Source: Anaerolineae bacterium (GTDB lineage Bacteria > Chloroflexota > Anaerolineae > Anaerolineales > Anaerolineaceae). From it: 48,979 nt of DNA. The position numbers were made by a program, and so were the translations under genes. Location of the stretch: assembly GCA_013178185.1 (NCBI GenBank), contig JABLXC010000037.1, positions 1-48,979 of the forward strand. The letters are read 5' to 3'. Positions within the stretch are counted from its first letter, which is position 1; each line of letters starts with the position of its first letter. Shown here piece after piece: positions 33,978 to 40,549 of this stretch. Under the pieces are notes generated by a model. That model made no database searches. It was given only the letters and a program-made list of their open reading frames with translations, and was not told the DNA's origin.

Positions 33978-35126
33978 ATGAAAAAAGCATCGCCGGATAC
34001 CCTCATCCTCCTGGTTGCGCTGGCACTTTATACGCCTTTTCTCTTCCTCGGCTATGGGAGCGATAACGATACTTATAATGTGCTGTGGACTGGCGCCTAT
34101 TTTGTCCGGACTTTGGATTATATCCCGTCACGCGGACCTGGCTTTTTTGTGTTCGAAACAGTAACCTTTTTCCTGAATGTGCTGGGGGGCAGCCTGCTTA
34201 CCAACCTGGGGGTGATGGTTATGTCGCTGGTGACGTTGTATAGCTTTTTACGCCTGTGCCGTCACTTCAATATCCCGCATACTCCACTGCTGGCGCTTAT
34301 CCTGGCGGTGCATCCCTATTATTGGGTGAACTCTACCTGCACGATGGATTATCTGTTTGCGCTGGGTTTCGTCTTTTTGGGAATGCTCCAGGTTTTGCGG
34401 GGCAAATACTTTACAGCAGGCGTTGCCATGGCGCTGGGCGTCGGCTCACGCGCCACCACTATCCTGATCGCGGCGGGGTTCCTGATCTGGTACTTCCTGA
34501 CACAGCCGCAGGCGCGCAAGCTGCTATTCCAGACCGGCGTGGCCGCAGCTTTCTTTACCCTGGTCTTTTACTTACCGCCTGCCAGCTTTGCAGAGTGGAC
34601 GACCCGTTTTCTGACGCCAACTGTCGGCGGCGAGGAGTTTTGGACGACCTACCTGCGGGTTGGGCGTTTTGCGTATAAGAATATATACTTTTGGGGACCG
34701 CTGGCAGCCCTGGCGCTGGCGTGGGCGCTTGCTGTAGGCATCTTCAAAAGGCGCTTTTTTGTCCAGCCCGGGCAGCGCGGGCTGGCGGTCCTGGCGTTTG
34801 GCGTCATCCTGGCTTACGAGTTCTTTTACTTCAGCATTCCCACCGAACCTGCTTACTTGCTGCCTACGGTTCCCTTCTGGTTGATCCTGGCGGGGATAGC
34901 TTTTAAACCTGACCGGAGGCCGTTGTACCTGCTATTGGCAGGGCTGTTAATTGCCAATTTTGTCTCAATTAATGTGGCGCGCCCTAATGTAGTGAACAAG
35001 GCAACGGGAGCGATCTATGGCTTGTGGATCGAGCCCGGTCACCTGGTGGAAGACACCAGGACGCGGCTGGCGTTTATGGATTGCGGCTACCAGCCCTGCG
35101 ATTGGGCTGGGGAGGCGCTGGAGTAG
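33978..35126 (+). CDS. Polytopic membrane protein, possible GT-C-type glycosyltransferase
   Basis: A 382-aa protein with about 9-10 hydrophobic segments spread over its length. The first extracytoplasmic loop holds GYGSDNDTYNVLWTGAYFV with acidic residues close after the first helix. That resembles the Asp-containing loop 1 of GT-C glycosyltransferases (ArnT/PMT-like), which use polyprenyl-linked sugars. LGVGSRATTILIAAGFL and FFYFSIPTEPAYLLPTVPFW also fit such proteins. The family cannot be named with certainty and a transporter-like role is not excluded. Its promoter may lie in the shared region with the divergent microprotein gene (TACAAT near 33911). It is the last host gene before the prophage. 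Confidence 0.7.
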   Translation: MKKASPDTLILLVALALYTPFLFLGYGSDNDTYNVLWTGAYFVRTLDYIPSRGPGFFVFETVTFFLNVLGGSLLTNLGVMVMSLVTLYSFLRLCRHFNIPHTPLLALILAVHPYYWVNSTCTMDYLFALGFVFLGMLQVLRGKYFTAGVAMALGVGSRATTILIAAGFLIWYFLTQPQARKLLFQTGVAAAFFTLVFYLPPASFAEWTTRFLTPTVGGEEFWTTYLRVGRFAYKNIYFWGPLAALALAWALAVGIFKRRFFVQPGQRGLAVLAFGVILAYEFFYFSIPTEPAYLLPTVPFWLILAGIAFKPDRRPLYLLLAGLLIANFVSINVARPNVVNKATGAIYGLWIEPGHLVEDTRTRLAFMDCGYQPCDWAGEALE

Positions 35127-35230
35127 GGTTCAGGAAAATTCCCTGTCACGTGTTGTCTGGATAATTCATGATGATCAAATTCAAGATGGTTGCGCCGGTG
35201 TACGCCCTACTTTTGCAGGTGGTAACAATA

Positions 35231-35252
35231 AAAAACCGCCTGAACGGCGGTT
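35231..35252 (-). terminator. Terminator of the interrupted tRNA-Pro gene
   Basis: Minus strand: stem AACCGCC / GGCGGTT with a 5-nt loop, followed by TTT-ATTG. It lies 9 bp past the tRNA 3' end, where the tRNA transcript would normally stop. It now follows only the tRNA fragment. Confidence 0.75.
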
Positions 35253-35260
35253 CTACTCTG

Positions 35261-35302
35261 TCGGGGCGAAAGGATTTGAACCTTCGACCTCTTGCACCCC
35301 AT
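35261..35302 (-). other. Prophage attachment site: 3' half of tRNA-Pro(GGG)
   Basis: On the minus strand the sequence from the anticodon loop to the discriminator base of a tRNA is intact. It shows loop ATGGGGT (anticodon GGG, U33, G37), stem strand GCAAG, the T arm GAAGG-TTCAAAT-CCTTT, acceptor strand CGCCCCG and A73. The other anticodon-stem strand should be CTTGC but reads ACTTC, and no D arm or 5' acceptor strand follows. So identity with the tRNA stops at the anticodon loop. Many phages integrate here and rebuild the tRNA at the far end. The host terminator stays on this side, so this is the displaced 3' end, with the prophage to the right. Confidence 0.85.
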
Positions 35303-35407
35303 GAAGTCAAAGTCATTTTGCGACTTTAGGCCGATTACTATTAAAAATCGCAGGACAAAGTAGTCTAAGGTTGGCATTTTTAAAGTGTGAAGCAAGAGGA
35401 CTAAATT
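35303..35407. other. Prophage left-end spacer
   Basis: About 105 bp between the attachment site and the first prophage gene. No integrase gene, repeat pair or clear promoter was seen here. Confidence 0.4.
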
Positions 35408-35599
35408 TCAAATTTCCCCTGTTTCTTCGATTGAATAATCATCTTGAGCAATTTCAACAGCATCTTCGAGGTGTTCAAGGTTTGCTCCAGAAATAATTCG
35501 CACCCAGTCCGGTGTATCCATATCGCAGGCATCCACATACAAGCAACATGCCTTGTATAAAAGCCAGAGAATCTCCTCGCGGGAAAGGCGTTCGGACAT
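35408..35599 (-). CDS. Small phage protein (63 aa) with PDWV motif
   Basis: Helical acidic protein of unknown function. AAGGAGGAAC precedes ATG 35599. The segment TPDWVRIISGANLEHLEDAVEIA aligns with IPDWVATLAGGNSDLWEDVVDET of the 94-aa prophage protein encoded at 39,091. Both share PDWV, a G-x-N turn and a following L-x-D/E-x-V helix, so the two are probably paralogues. It is the gene nearest the attachment site and is separate from the PIN operon by about 90 bp. No domain name can be given. Confidence 0.7.
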   Translation of the reverse strand: MSERLSREEILWLLYKACCLYVDACDMDTPDWVRIISGANLEHLEDAVEIAQDDYSIEETGEI

Positions 35600-35691
35600 T
35601 GTTCCTCCTTTTCGTTACACGATTTTTGGCTGATAAAGTATTTCAGGATTGCCAGTAAACCAAGTTCAGATCCGACACCGACTTGATTAAG

Positions 35692-36186
35692 TTATGAAAC
35701 TGGATTGCTGAATAAAGGTAATTGATCAACATGCGGTTCAACGATTTTGATGGATATGATATTGGGGTATAGTGATTTGAGTTCCTGATCATAAGTGTTG
35801 AATTCGTCCAGCCTAACAATGTAACGATCAGTCCAGGATGCAGTAGTAAGATGAATACCATCTATTGGCTTGATCTTTTTAGAATGAGTCATTGCAGTGC
35901 GAATGAAATCTCTAGTTTCAAAACCAATAGTTATTGAATAATCCACCAGTTTGATAGGACCGAACAGGTTTTGTAATACACTTTCGACAACTGAATTCAG
36001 GGCGGATTGATTTCTTTCTTGGGCTACGTGGGTTACCTCGGCTATAGTAATTGTGGATGTATAAATGTTGATCTGATTGGATTCGGCTTGTCTCATTAAT
36101 TCTTCAATGATGCTACTTTCCGATTCGTTGTTGATGTATTTAAGAAACACACAAGAATCCCAATACAGATTTTTACTATTCGTCAT
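35692..36186 (-). CDS. PIN-domain protein, probable ribonuclease toxin
   Basis: A 164-aa protein. The N-terminal YWDSCVFLKYIN has the first PIN Asp, ITIAEVTHVA the conserved Glu, and IKPIDGIHLTTA the later Asp. These acidic residues bind Mg2+ in PIN ribonucleases (VapC-like). Length is close to that of longer PIN toxins. Its start overlaps the end of the 250-aa gene by 11 bp, so it is translated with it. In a prophage lysogeny region this suggests a toxin-antitoxin or anti-phage moron. The partner does not look like any usual VapB antitoxin, so the toxin role is an inference. Confidence 0.78.
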   Translation of the reverse strand: MTNSKNLYWDSCVFLKYINNESESSIIEELMRQAESNQINIYTSTITIAEVTHVAQERNQSALNSVVESVLQNLFGPIKLVDYSITIGFETRDFIRTAMTHSKKIKPIDGIHLTTASWTDRYIVRLDEFNTYDQELKSLYPNIISIKIVEPHVDQLPLFSNPVS

Positions 36187-36928
36187 CTCTCAATCGCCGT
36201 ATGGTTTGATCTGCGGTTTCGTCACCGGGTTTCCAGGAAAGAGCGCCTCGAGCTTTTTTATAAGCACCTGGTTCTCTCATAGGAACGATTTGGATGGATT
36301 CAATGTCATGAATTTCAAGAGGGCGACCTGTAATAATGTCGCGGTATATATAGCCGGTAACCGTCACGGTTTTGCCCCAAATATTTCTTAATAACTCGCG
36401 TTTTTCCTCTTCCACATAACAGGTAACACCGCGATTAAAAAGATTATCGTAAAGAGTAAATTTGAGAGTTTTATATCCAATCAGGTTTTCCACTTTTCCA
36501 GTAATAACACCGTAAGAATAAGCTTTGGTCATTGGTTTTTCTTGAAAACCAGATTGGGTAATGTGATAGATTTCGCCATCAACACCGAATTCGATGGAAG
36601 AAACTTTTCCATCAAGAATGCTGGCAATCTTTCTTGCAGATTGGATAACTTTTAGAGAATACGGAATCGTATTACCAAATTGCAGCTGCTGACCGATAAA
36701 CGCGTATGCGGTAGTAATTTTTTCCACGTCTTCGGCGGTATCAGCAATTCCTTGAATAACAGCCGTGGCGCTGCCAGCGCTGAGCTCTATAATCTGCCAC
36801 TCAACAGTTTTGCCAGCAGTAATTTCTTCAGTAAGAGCATGAAGCAAACCGGATAAGCCTGAAATAGCTTCTGCAAAAAGATTGACGGGAATTTCACCAT
36901 TAAGGGTGAGGGAAACTTTGTCTTTCAT
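36176..36928 (-). CDS. 250-aa protein of unknown function, operon partner of the PIN protein
   Basis: Not recognised. The N-terminal half (about 1-110) starts with VSLTLNGEIPVNLFAEAISGLSGLLHALTEE. It is alpha/beta with a possible amphipathic helix, and includes WQIIELSAGSATAVIQGI. The C-terminal half (about 125-215) is beta-rich (YSYGVITGKVENLI, KTLKFTLYDN, VTCYVEEEKRELLRNIWGKTVTVTGYIY), like an OB- or SH3-type barrel, and ends in a charged tail. No transmembrane segment. It may neutralise or guide the PIN nuclease because of the 11-bp overlap. GGAAGTGAAA lies before ATG 36928. The gene follows the repressor gene on the same strand. Confidence 0.72.
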   Translation of the reverse strand: MKDKVSLTLNGEIPVNLFAEAISGLSGLLHALTEEITAGKTVEWQIIELSAGSATAVIQGIADTAEDVEKITTAYAFIGQQLQFGNTIPYSLKVIQSARKIASILDGKVSSIEFGVDGEIYHITQSGFQEKPMTKAYSYGVITGKVENLIGYKTLKFTLYDNLFNRGVTCYVEEEKRELLRNIWGKTVTVTGYIYRDIITGRPLEIHDIESIQIVPMREPGAYKKARGALSWKPGDETADQTIRRLRDDE

Positions 36929-36998
36929 GTTTCACTTCCATTGGAGGATATCTATATTCATTATAATCCTCAACCCTTAAAATAATAGAATATCCGTT

Positions 36999-37391
36999 CT
37001 ACTTCTCTTTTAACACACTTCGAGCCGGAGTAGTCCGGCTCTTTTTGATGGTGGTGCTGCGGCGTTCGGTTTTGAAGCGCAGGAGTTCGAGAATTTCCTG
37101 GCGCTCTTGGGGGGATAACTGGGATAACAGGTGGAAGAATTCCTCTTGATACTCAGTATCGGCTGGTGTGCGCAAAAAACCAGCAGCCCTGAAAACAACT
37201 TCGTCAGGAAGATTTAGAGCATTTGCTATAGATTGAAGTGTTTCAACTGTTGGTTTACTTTGGTTATTTTCGATTTTGTTGATGACTGCACGATTTAAAT
37301 TGGCTAATTTTGCCAATTTGGCTTGCGTCAACCCCCTTTTTTCTCTTTCTTGTTGAAGCCAATAACCAAAATCGTTATTCACAAGAAACAT
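36999..37391 (-). CDS. XRE-family (Cro/CI-like) prophage repressor
   Basis: A 130-aa DNA-binding protein. Residues about 9-63 form a helix-turn-helix: FGYWLQQEREKRGLTQAKLAKLANLNRAVINKIENNQSKP, then TLQSIANALNLP. The C-terminal about 55 residues are charged and helical (LLSQLSPQERQEILELLRF). There is no LexA-type protease domain, so induction is not by RecA-stimulated self-cleavage. I prefer ATG 37391 over the TTG at 37424; both fit. It is divergent from the early operon, and the shared region holds a perfect inverted repeat and several GTTTCT boxes, the likely operators. A TACTCAGTA site lies inside the coding region. Confidence 0.85.
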   Translation of the reverse strand: MFLVNNDFGYWLQQEREKRGLTQAKLAKLANLNRAVINKIENNQSKPTVETLQSIANALNLPDEVVFRAAGFLRTPADTEYQEEFFHLLSQLSPQERQEILELLRFKTERRSTTIKKSRTTPARSVLKEK

Positions 37392-37495
37392 TTTTCCATA
37401 AAACGAGTTTCTTTTGGTAATCAAATATGTTTCTACCTATTGACATTTGCTATCATTTTTCTTATAATGTTTCTTGTAAGAAACATTTAGTTTCT
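37384..37495. promoter_or_regulatory. Prophage operator region (GTTTCT boxes)
   Basis: GTTTCT or its complement occurs six times in 112 bp (37384, 37407, 37429, 37469, 37479 and 37490). Two of them form a perfect inverted repeat with 10-bp arms: AATGTTTCTT (37466-37475), GT, then AAGAAACATT (37478-37487). This repeat overlaps the -10 box of the rightward promoter. One box covers the start codon of the repressor gene. This is the classical layout of a lysogeny switch; the XRE protein is the likely ligand. Confidence 0.75.
37440..37468 (+). promoter_or_regulatory. Early rightward promoter, full consensus
   Basis: TTGACA (37440-37445), a spacer of 17 bp, and TATAAT (37463-37468): a perfect sigma70 consensus. 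The -10 overlaps the inverted-repeat operator. AAGGAGG with a 4-nt gap to ATG 37507 follows. Confidence 0.88.
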
Positions 37496-37506
37496 AAGGA
37501 GGTGAT

Positions 37507-37701
37507 ATGCCTGTGTTGTTTTCAAGAGTTGATGAAGAAATTGAAGCGATGGCAAAACGGCTTGCTGATGAAGATCAGCGTTCCGTATCGTCCGAAATCG
37601 CCTGGCTCATCCGTCAGGAATGGGCTCGCCGCTACTCTCAGCCGAACCCGGCGATTTCGGTGGCGGATGCGATGCTGGCGGGGGACGCGAAGGAGGAATA
37701 A
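37507..37701 (+). CDS. Ribbon-helix-helix (Arc/CopG-like) DNA-binding protein
   Basis: A 64-aa protein, the first gene behind the early promoter. The N-terminal strand MPVLFSRVDEEIEAMAKRLA and the helices RSVSSEIAWLIRQEWARRY follow the RHH pattern, with a short beta-strand and a helix-turn-helix where S-x-S-E-I sits at the start of helix B. RHH dimers bind short palindromic operators. Because it is made first and has this fold, it is a good candidate for the protein that reads the dispersed TACT-S-AGTA sites, but this is not shown by the sequence. The ribosome site AAGGAGGTGAT is strong. Confidence 0.75.
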   Translation: MPVLFSRVDEEIEAMAKRLADEDQRSVSSEIAWLIRQEWARRYSQPNPAISVADAMLAGDAKEE

Positions 37702-37704
37702 CAG

Positions 37705-38025
37705 ATGGGCAACACATCAGACGAGTACGCAATTGCCAAAAAGTATCTACGCCAAGTCATTAACCAACGTCCTCAGGTTTCTCCCCAAGAATTTGTGGAA
37801 GGTATTCGTAACTATCTTGGTTACTCGGAACAAGGAATGTCCAGGCTGAAACCTGGGATGGATCAATGCGCAGGGTCGGAAAATTCTGTATCCCGGTTGG
37901 AAGATACATTTTTACCCCGGCAAGATGCAAAGCAGCATTTTCGATGGGCAATTTTGCCAGTTTTAGCATTATTTCTTCCCAGTGTGTTCTTGCTTCGGAA
38001 ATTGTTTTTAACTCATCGTTCATGA
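37705..38025 (+). CDS. Small protein (106 aa), antisense to the next gene
   Basis: It starts 3 bp after the RHH gene with AAGGAGG upstream. The first about 47 residues (DEYAIAKKYLRQVINQRPQ, then SPQEFVEGIRNYLGY) look like a compact helical protein. The rest includes a hydrophobic stretch (WAILPVLALFLPSVFLL) that lies opposite the minus-strand gene 37760-38164. The two frames overlap by 266 bp. It may be that only the front part is an old gene whose end was replaced when the minus-strand gene was acquired. Function unknown. Confidence 0.45.
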   Translation: MGNTSDEYAIAKKYLRQVINQRPQVSPQEFVEGIRNYLGYSEQGMSRLKPGMDQCAGSENSVSRLEDTFLPRQDAKQHFRWAILPVLALFLPSVFLLRKLFLTHRS

Positions 38026-38164
38026 TGCGGTTTGTTTCAACGAAATATTTTTGTTCTGTGATGACAAAACCGGTAATCAAAATACCTTGAACAATACATG
38101 AGATGAAAAATGAATTTTTCGAATCTTGAAGCATTTTCACCAAGCCCACAAATTTTGGATCCAT
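37760..38164 (-). CDS. Membrane-anchored protein (134 aa) on the opposite strand of the early region
   Basis: From ATG 38164, with GAGGAG 8 nt upstream. It has an N-terminal transmembrane helix at about residues 20-38 (FFISCIVQGILITGFVI) followed by an amphipathic helical part (EARTHWEEIMLKLAKLPIENAALHLAG) and a short tail. It is the only leftward gene inside the rightward operon, which fits a superinfection-exclusion or other lysogenic conversion gene, but nothing specific is recognised. It overlaps the plus-strand 37705 frame along two thirds of its length; at least one of the two may be shortened in reality. Confidence 0.55.
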   Translation of the reverse strand: MDPKFVGLVKMLQDSKNSFFISCIVQGILITGFVITEQKYFVETNRIMNDELKTISEARTHWEEIMLKLAKLPIENAALHLAGVKMYLPTGIQNFPTLRIDPSQVSAWTFLVPSNQDSYEYLPQILGEKPEDVG

Positions 38165-38228
38165 TTTTTTTCTCCTCGGAATGTAATCTTTTGACAATTC
38201 TACAACAGAGCGAAATAGGAGATCAGCG

Positions 38229-38435
38229 ATGGAAAAGAGTAGATACCTGCAGCGGCTCGAAGAGATCATGGCTGAGCTAGAACAGAGAAAAGAAATTCTC
38301 GACCGTTTCAGGGACCGCCGACCCGGGTACATTGAAGGATACACGGATGCGCTGAGCGATATGGATTTCAAAATCCGCGTCATCAAAACGCTGGTTGAAA
38401 AAATCGAAACGGGAGAACCCGGCCATGAAGCGTAA
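38229..38435 (+). CDS. Small coiled-coil phage protein (68 aa)
   Basis: Almost entirely charged helix: RYLQRLEEIMAELEQRKEIL followed by DALSDMDFKIRVIKTLVEKI, with heptad-like leucine spacing. AGGAG lies upstream of ATG 38229, and TTGACA at 38191-38196 is a possible -35, but no good -10 follows. Its end overlaps the next small ORF. No known domain. Confidence 0.65.
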   Translation: MEKSRYLQRLEEIMAELEQRKEILDRFRDRRPGYIEGYTDALSDMDFKIRVIKTLVEKIETGEPGHEA

Positions 38436-38538
38436 GTATCGTGTTTGGGACGGCCCCTGTACTGAGTATTTTGCATGGCTAACCGACTCCGAAGCTGCGG
38501 ATTTGCGGCGACAAGGGTTTTATGTAATCCCAGTATAG
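38425..38538 (+). CDS. Very small phage protein (37 aa)
   Basis: The ATG overlaps the end of the 68-aa gene (ATGAAGCGTAA), with GGGAG upstream. The product reads MKRKYRVWDGPCTEYFAWL, then TDSEAADLRRQGFYVIPV. The pattern of Y/W/F strands and a short helix could be a small alpha/beta domain. The close overlap with neighbours on both sides supports expression. A TACTGAGTA site lies inside it, read as Thr-Glu-Tyr. Confidence 0.5.
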   Translation: MKRKYRVWDGPCTEYFAWLTDSEAADLRRQGFYVIPV

Positions 38539-38548
38539 CGAGGCGGAG

Positions 38549-38875
38549 ATGATTTTTGAAATCCGGCTGGATTACGGCATGATTACGGCGGTCTTGCTTG
38601 GGCTGGTGCTGTTCGGCATCGGCTACAACGCGCTGGTAGCCTGGGCGGAGCGGCGCGGGTACACCGAGGGGTATCTATCTCTTATTGTGGCAATGGGGGT
38701 TTTTGTAACCCTGTGCGGCGTTGCGATACTGAGTATCCATGCTGCACTGCTGACCCTGCTGGCGTTTATTGCCAGCGGTACACCGATGATCATTGGCTCG
38801 ATCCTGCGCTACATCCACCGGCGCGAAGCCATGAAGCGTGCCATCGTTGAGGAAATCCATGACAAAGCCGCGTGA
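38549..38875 (+). CDS. Phage membrane protein (108 aa)
   Basis: Three hydrophobic segments at about 12-31, 43-62 and 64-85 with short connecting loops, then a charged C-terminal tail (RYIHRREAMKRAIVEEIHDK). AGGCGGAG precedes the ATG. The early location and small size suggest a lysogenic or host-takeover membrane protein; a holin is unlikely this far from late genes. No family recognised. Confidence 0.6.
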   Translation: MIFEIRLDYGMITAVLLGLVLFGIGYNALVAWAERRGYTEGYLSLIVAMGVFVTLCGVAILSIHAALLTLLAFIASGTPMIIGSILRYIHRREAMKRAIVEEIHDKAA

Positions 38876-39068
38876 GTGGCCAAACGGTGCGAAGGAAGCG
38901 CGTGACCGGAGCGCCGAGGAAGCCATCCGCGCATTACGGGCGATTGAGCCTTTGCTGGAAAAGGAGGTGACGGAAACGGAGAAAATCAGACGGCTGGCAA
39001 TTGCAGTGAGCGCTTTACAAACGATTTTGAGGTTACTCGAAAGAGAAGGAGCACAGACAAGACCGTAA
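38859..39068 (+). CDS. Small helical phage protein (69 aa)
   Basis: ATG 38859 overlaps the end of the membrane-protein gene in another frame, with GAGGA 5 nt upstream. The product is charged and helical (SAEEAIRALRAIEPLLEKE, then RRLAIAVSALQTILRLLERE). No known domain. Position between tightly packed genes supports it. Confidence 0.6.
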   Translation: MTKPREWPNGAKEARDRSAEEAIRALRAIEPLLEKEVTETEKIRRLAIAVSALQTILRLLEREGAQTRP

Positions 39069-39090
39069 AGATATGCGGCGGAGGTGGTAA

Positions 39091-39375
39091 ATGGAATACG
39101 GAAAACGAATCTACACCCAATATGGTTGGATGCCGGTGATGGAGGAAAAACCAATGACCGAACTCGAAAAAATCCTGTTTCTCATTAGTGATGCCCTGGC
39201 GCTGCCAGACCCGCATCCAGCCCTGATATACGCCGCCCGCTATGCGCTTACTGAGTATGAGCGAGCGATGATCCCGGACTGGGTCGCCACCCTGGCCGGT
39301 GGAAATTCCGACCTGTGGGAAGACGTAGTTGATGAAACCCGCCGTTCCATTGAAGCAGAGGAGGTGGAGTCATGA
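39091..39375 (+). CDS. Small phage protein (94 aa) with PDWV motif
   Basis: A ribosome site GGAGGTGG lies before ATG 39091; a second ATG 21 codons in also has GGAGG. The C-terminal half (IPDWVATLAGGNSDLWEDVV) aligns with the 63-aa protein at 35,408-35,599, so the two are probably paralogues in one prophage. The product is helical and acidic at its end. A TACTGAGTA site lies in the middle, read as Leu-Thr-Glu-Tyr. Function unknown. Confidence 0.65.
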   Translation: MEYGKRIYTQYGWMPVMEEKPMTELEKILFLISDALALPDPHPALIYAARYALTEYERAMIPDWVATLAGGNSDLWEDVVDETRRSIEAEEVES

Positions 39376-39737
39376 CCGTTGCCATCAAGGGAATATCGCT
39401 CTTTATGCTGCTGCTAATCATACTGGCTCTTGTTGCGCTGATGATACCTGCGCTGATCAACCTGGTGCAACAGATGCCAGATGTCAGCCATGCGGTGGCA
39501 AAACACGGGACGGACGCATATTATGCTCGCGAATGCCGCGACGGGTGGGAGTTGCGCATGTACAACCCGCAAACTCAGCGCACCGGGTTTATCTGCATGA
39601 CCAGCGCTGGGAAGTTTGGAATCGTAATTTTGGACCGCTTCGGTGAGGAGGTAACTGCGTTTTTGAGAGACAAGAACAAAACACTTGAACAAGTGATTCG
39701 CTATATGCGAAATCGCGGTTACGAGTTGCTTCAATAA
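39372..39737 (+). CDS. Phage membrane-anchored protein (121 aa)
   Basis: The ATG overlaps the preceding stop (ATGA). An N-terminal hydrophobic helix at about residues 8-33 (ISLFMLLLIILALVALMIPA) is followed by an ectodomain or cytosolic domain with paired cysteines (YYARECRDGWELRMYN and GFICMTS) and a helical end (KTLEQVIRYMRNRGYELL). The middle forms predicted beta strands. No family recognised. It is the last gene before a hairpin and an untranslated gap. Confidence 0.6.
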   Translation: MTVAIKGISLFMLLLIILALVALMIPALINLVQQMPDVSHAVAKHGTDAYYARECRDGWELRMYNPQTQRTGFICMTSAGKFGIVILDRFGEEVTAFLRDKNKTLEQVIRYMRNRGYELLQ

Positions 39738-39760
39738 AAAACCGCCCTGGCAGGGGCGGT
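39736..39760 (-). terminator. Hairpin with terminator features only on the minus strand
   Basis: The stem ACCGCC / GGCGGT (39741-39746 with 39755-39760) is directly preceded by AAAAA on the plus strand. On the minus strand this becomes a T run after the stem. On the plus strand no T run follows. So it would stop leftward, antisense transcription into the preceding gene. Confidence 0.5.
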
Positions 39761-39815
39761 ATTAGTGAAAGAGCGGAAACTCTTTACATCTCTATTTTAC
39801 CAGAAAGGAAAAGAA

Positions 39816-40547
39816 ATGACTACACAAACTTTTGTTGACCCTTGGGACACGGCTGAGCAGGCCAAAGAACCCCAGTTTTCGAACATCATTTGGGGGCAAT
39901 GCGAAGCCAAATCATGGTGGTGTGTGCTGGAGAAGGGTATCGGCAAGGTGGAATATGACCCCCAGGTGCATAGTCCAGACCAGCAGCGTACGGCGGTTGA
40001 CATCATTGTACATCCATTAGCAGATATGGGACTTGCTTTTGACGTGACCCGTAACATGATCGCTGAATCTTATGAATGGGCTGGCATAGTATTGCCTAGC
40101 ATCCGCGATCTCGGAATTTCGCCGAAGCAGCTCAACGGGTCTTGGGTCAAAGTGCAAACCGTCACACTGACCGATAAGGCTGGCAACGCAATCACCTACA
40201 CCGATAAGAATGGCACGGTGAAGGAAAAATCTACACTGAAGTTTTTGGCAATCTTCAAAGATGAAGCCGAGTGCAGCTCGGATTATCTCGCAAATTCCGG
40301 CAAAACCACGAAGCAAGATACTCAGTATTCCGCTCAGTATTCGGGGGGTAACGGTAACAAAGAACGCGAAACTGCGCTCAAATTCTTGAAAGTTTACGTG
40401 GAAAACGCCTGCCGCGGCGAAACAAGTTTGGAAGTTATCCGAAACAAGCTGATGACACTGATCGCATCGCAGCCATTGATTAGTAAATATTTCACGGTGG
40501 ATAGCCCGGAAGTTGTTGAGATGATAGCGAAAGAAATGAGCAAGTAA
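39816..40547 (+). CDS. Phage protein of unknown function (243 aa), start of the recombination module
   Basis: ATG 39816, with AAAGGA upstream, was chosen over an earlier ATG 17 codons before. The sequence begins MTTQTFVDPWDTAEQAKEP and has a beta-rich body (NIIWGQCEAKSWWCVLEKG, GSWVKVQTVTLTDKAGNAI, STLKFLAIFKDEAECSSDYL). A C-terminal helical part follows (ALKFLKVYVENACRGETSLE). It might be a single-strand-binding or annealing accessory protein, judging by its position ahead of the nuclease and RecA-like genes, but no motif proves it. A TACTCAGTA site is read as Asp-Thr-Gln-Tyr. Confidence 0.7.
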   Translation: MTTQTFVDPWDTAEQAKEPQFSNIIWGQCEAKSWWCVLEKGIGKVEYDPQVHSPDQQRTAVDIIVHPLADMGLAFDVTRNMIAESYEWAGIVLPSIRDLGISPKQLNGSWVKVQTVTLTDKAGNAITYTDKNGTVKEKSTLKFLAIFKDEAECSSDYLANSGKTTKQDTQYSAQYSGGNGNKERETALKFLKVYVENACRGETSLEVIRNKLMTLIASQPLISKYFTVDSPEVVEMIAKEMSK

Positions 40548-40549
40548 CG

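Noticed and set aside
35303-35407. A short integrase or excisionase gene next to the attachment site.
   Set aside because: No open frame with tyrosine- or serine-recombinase motifs is present; the integrase is expected at the other end of the prophage.
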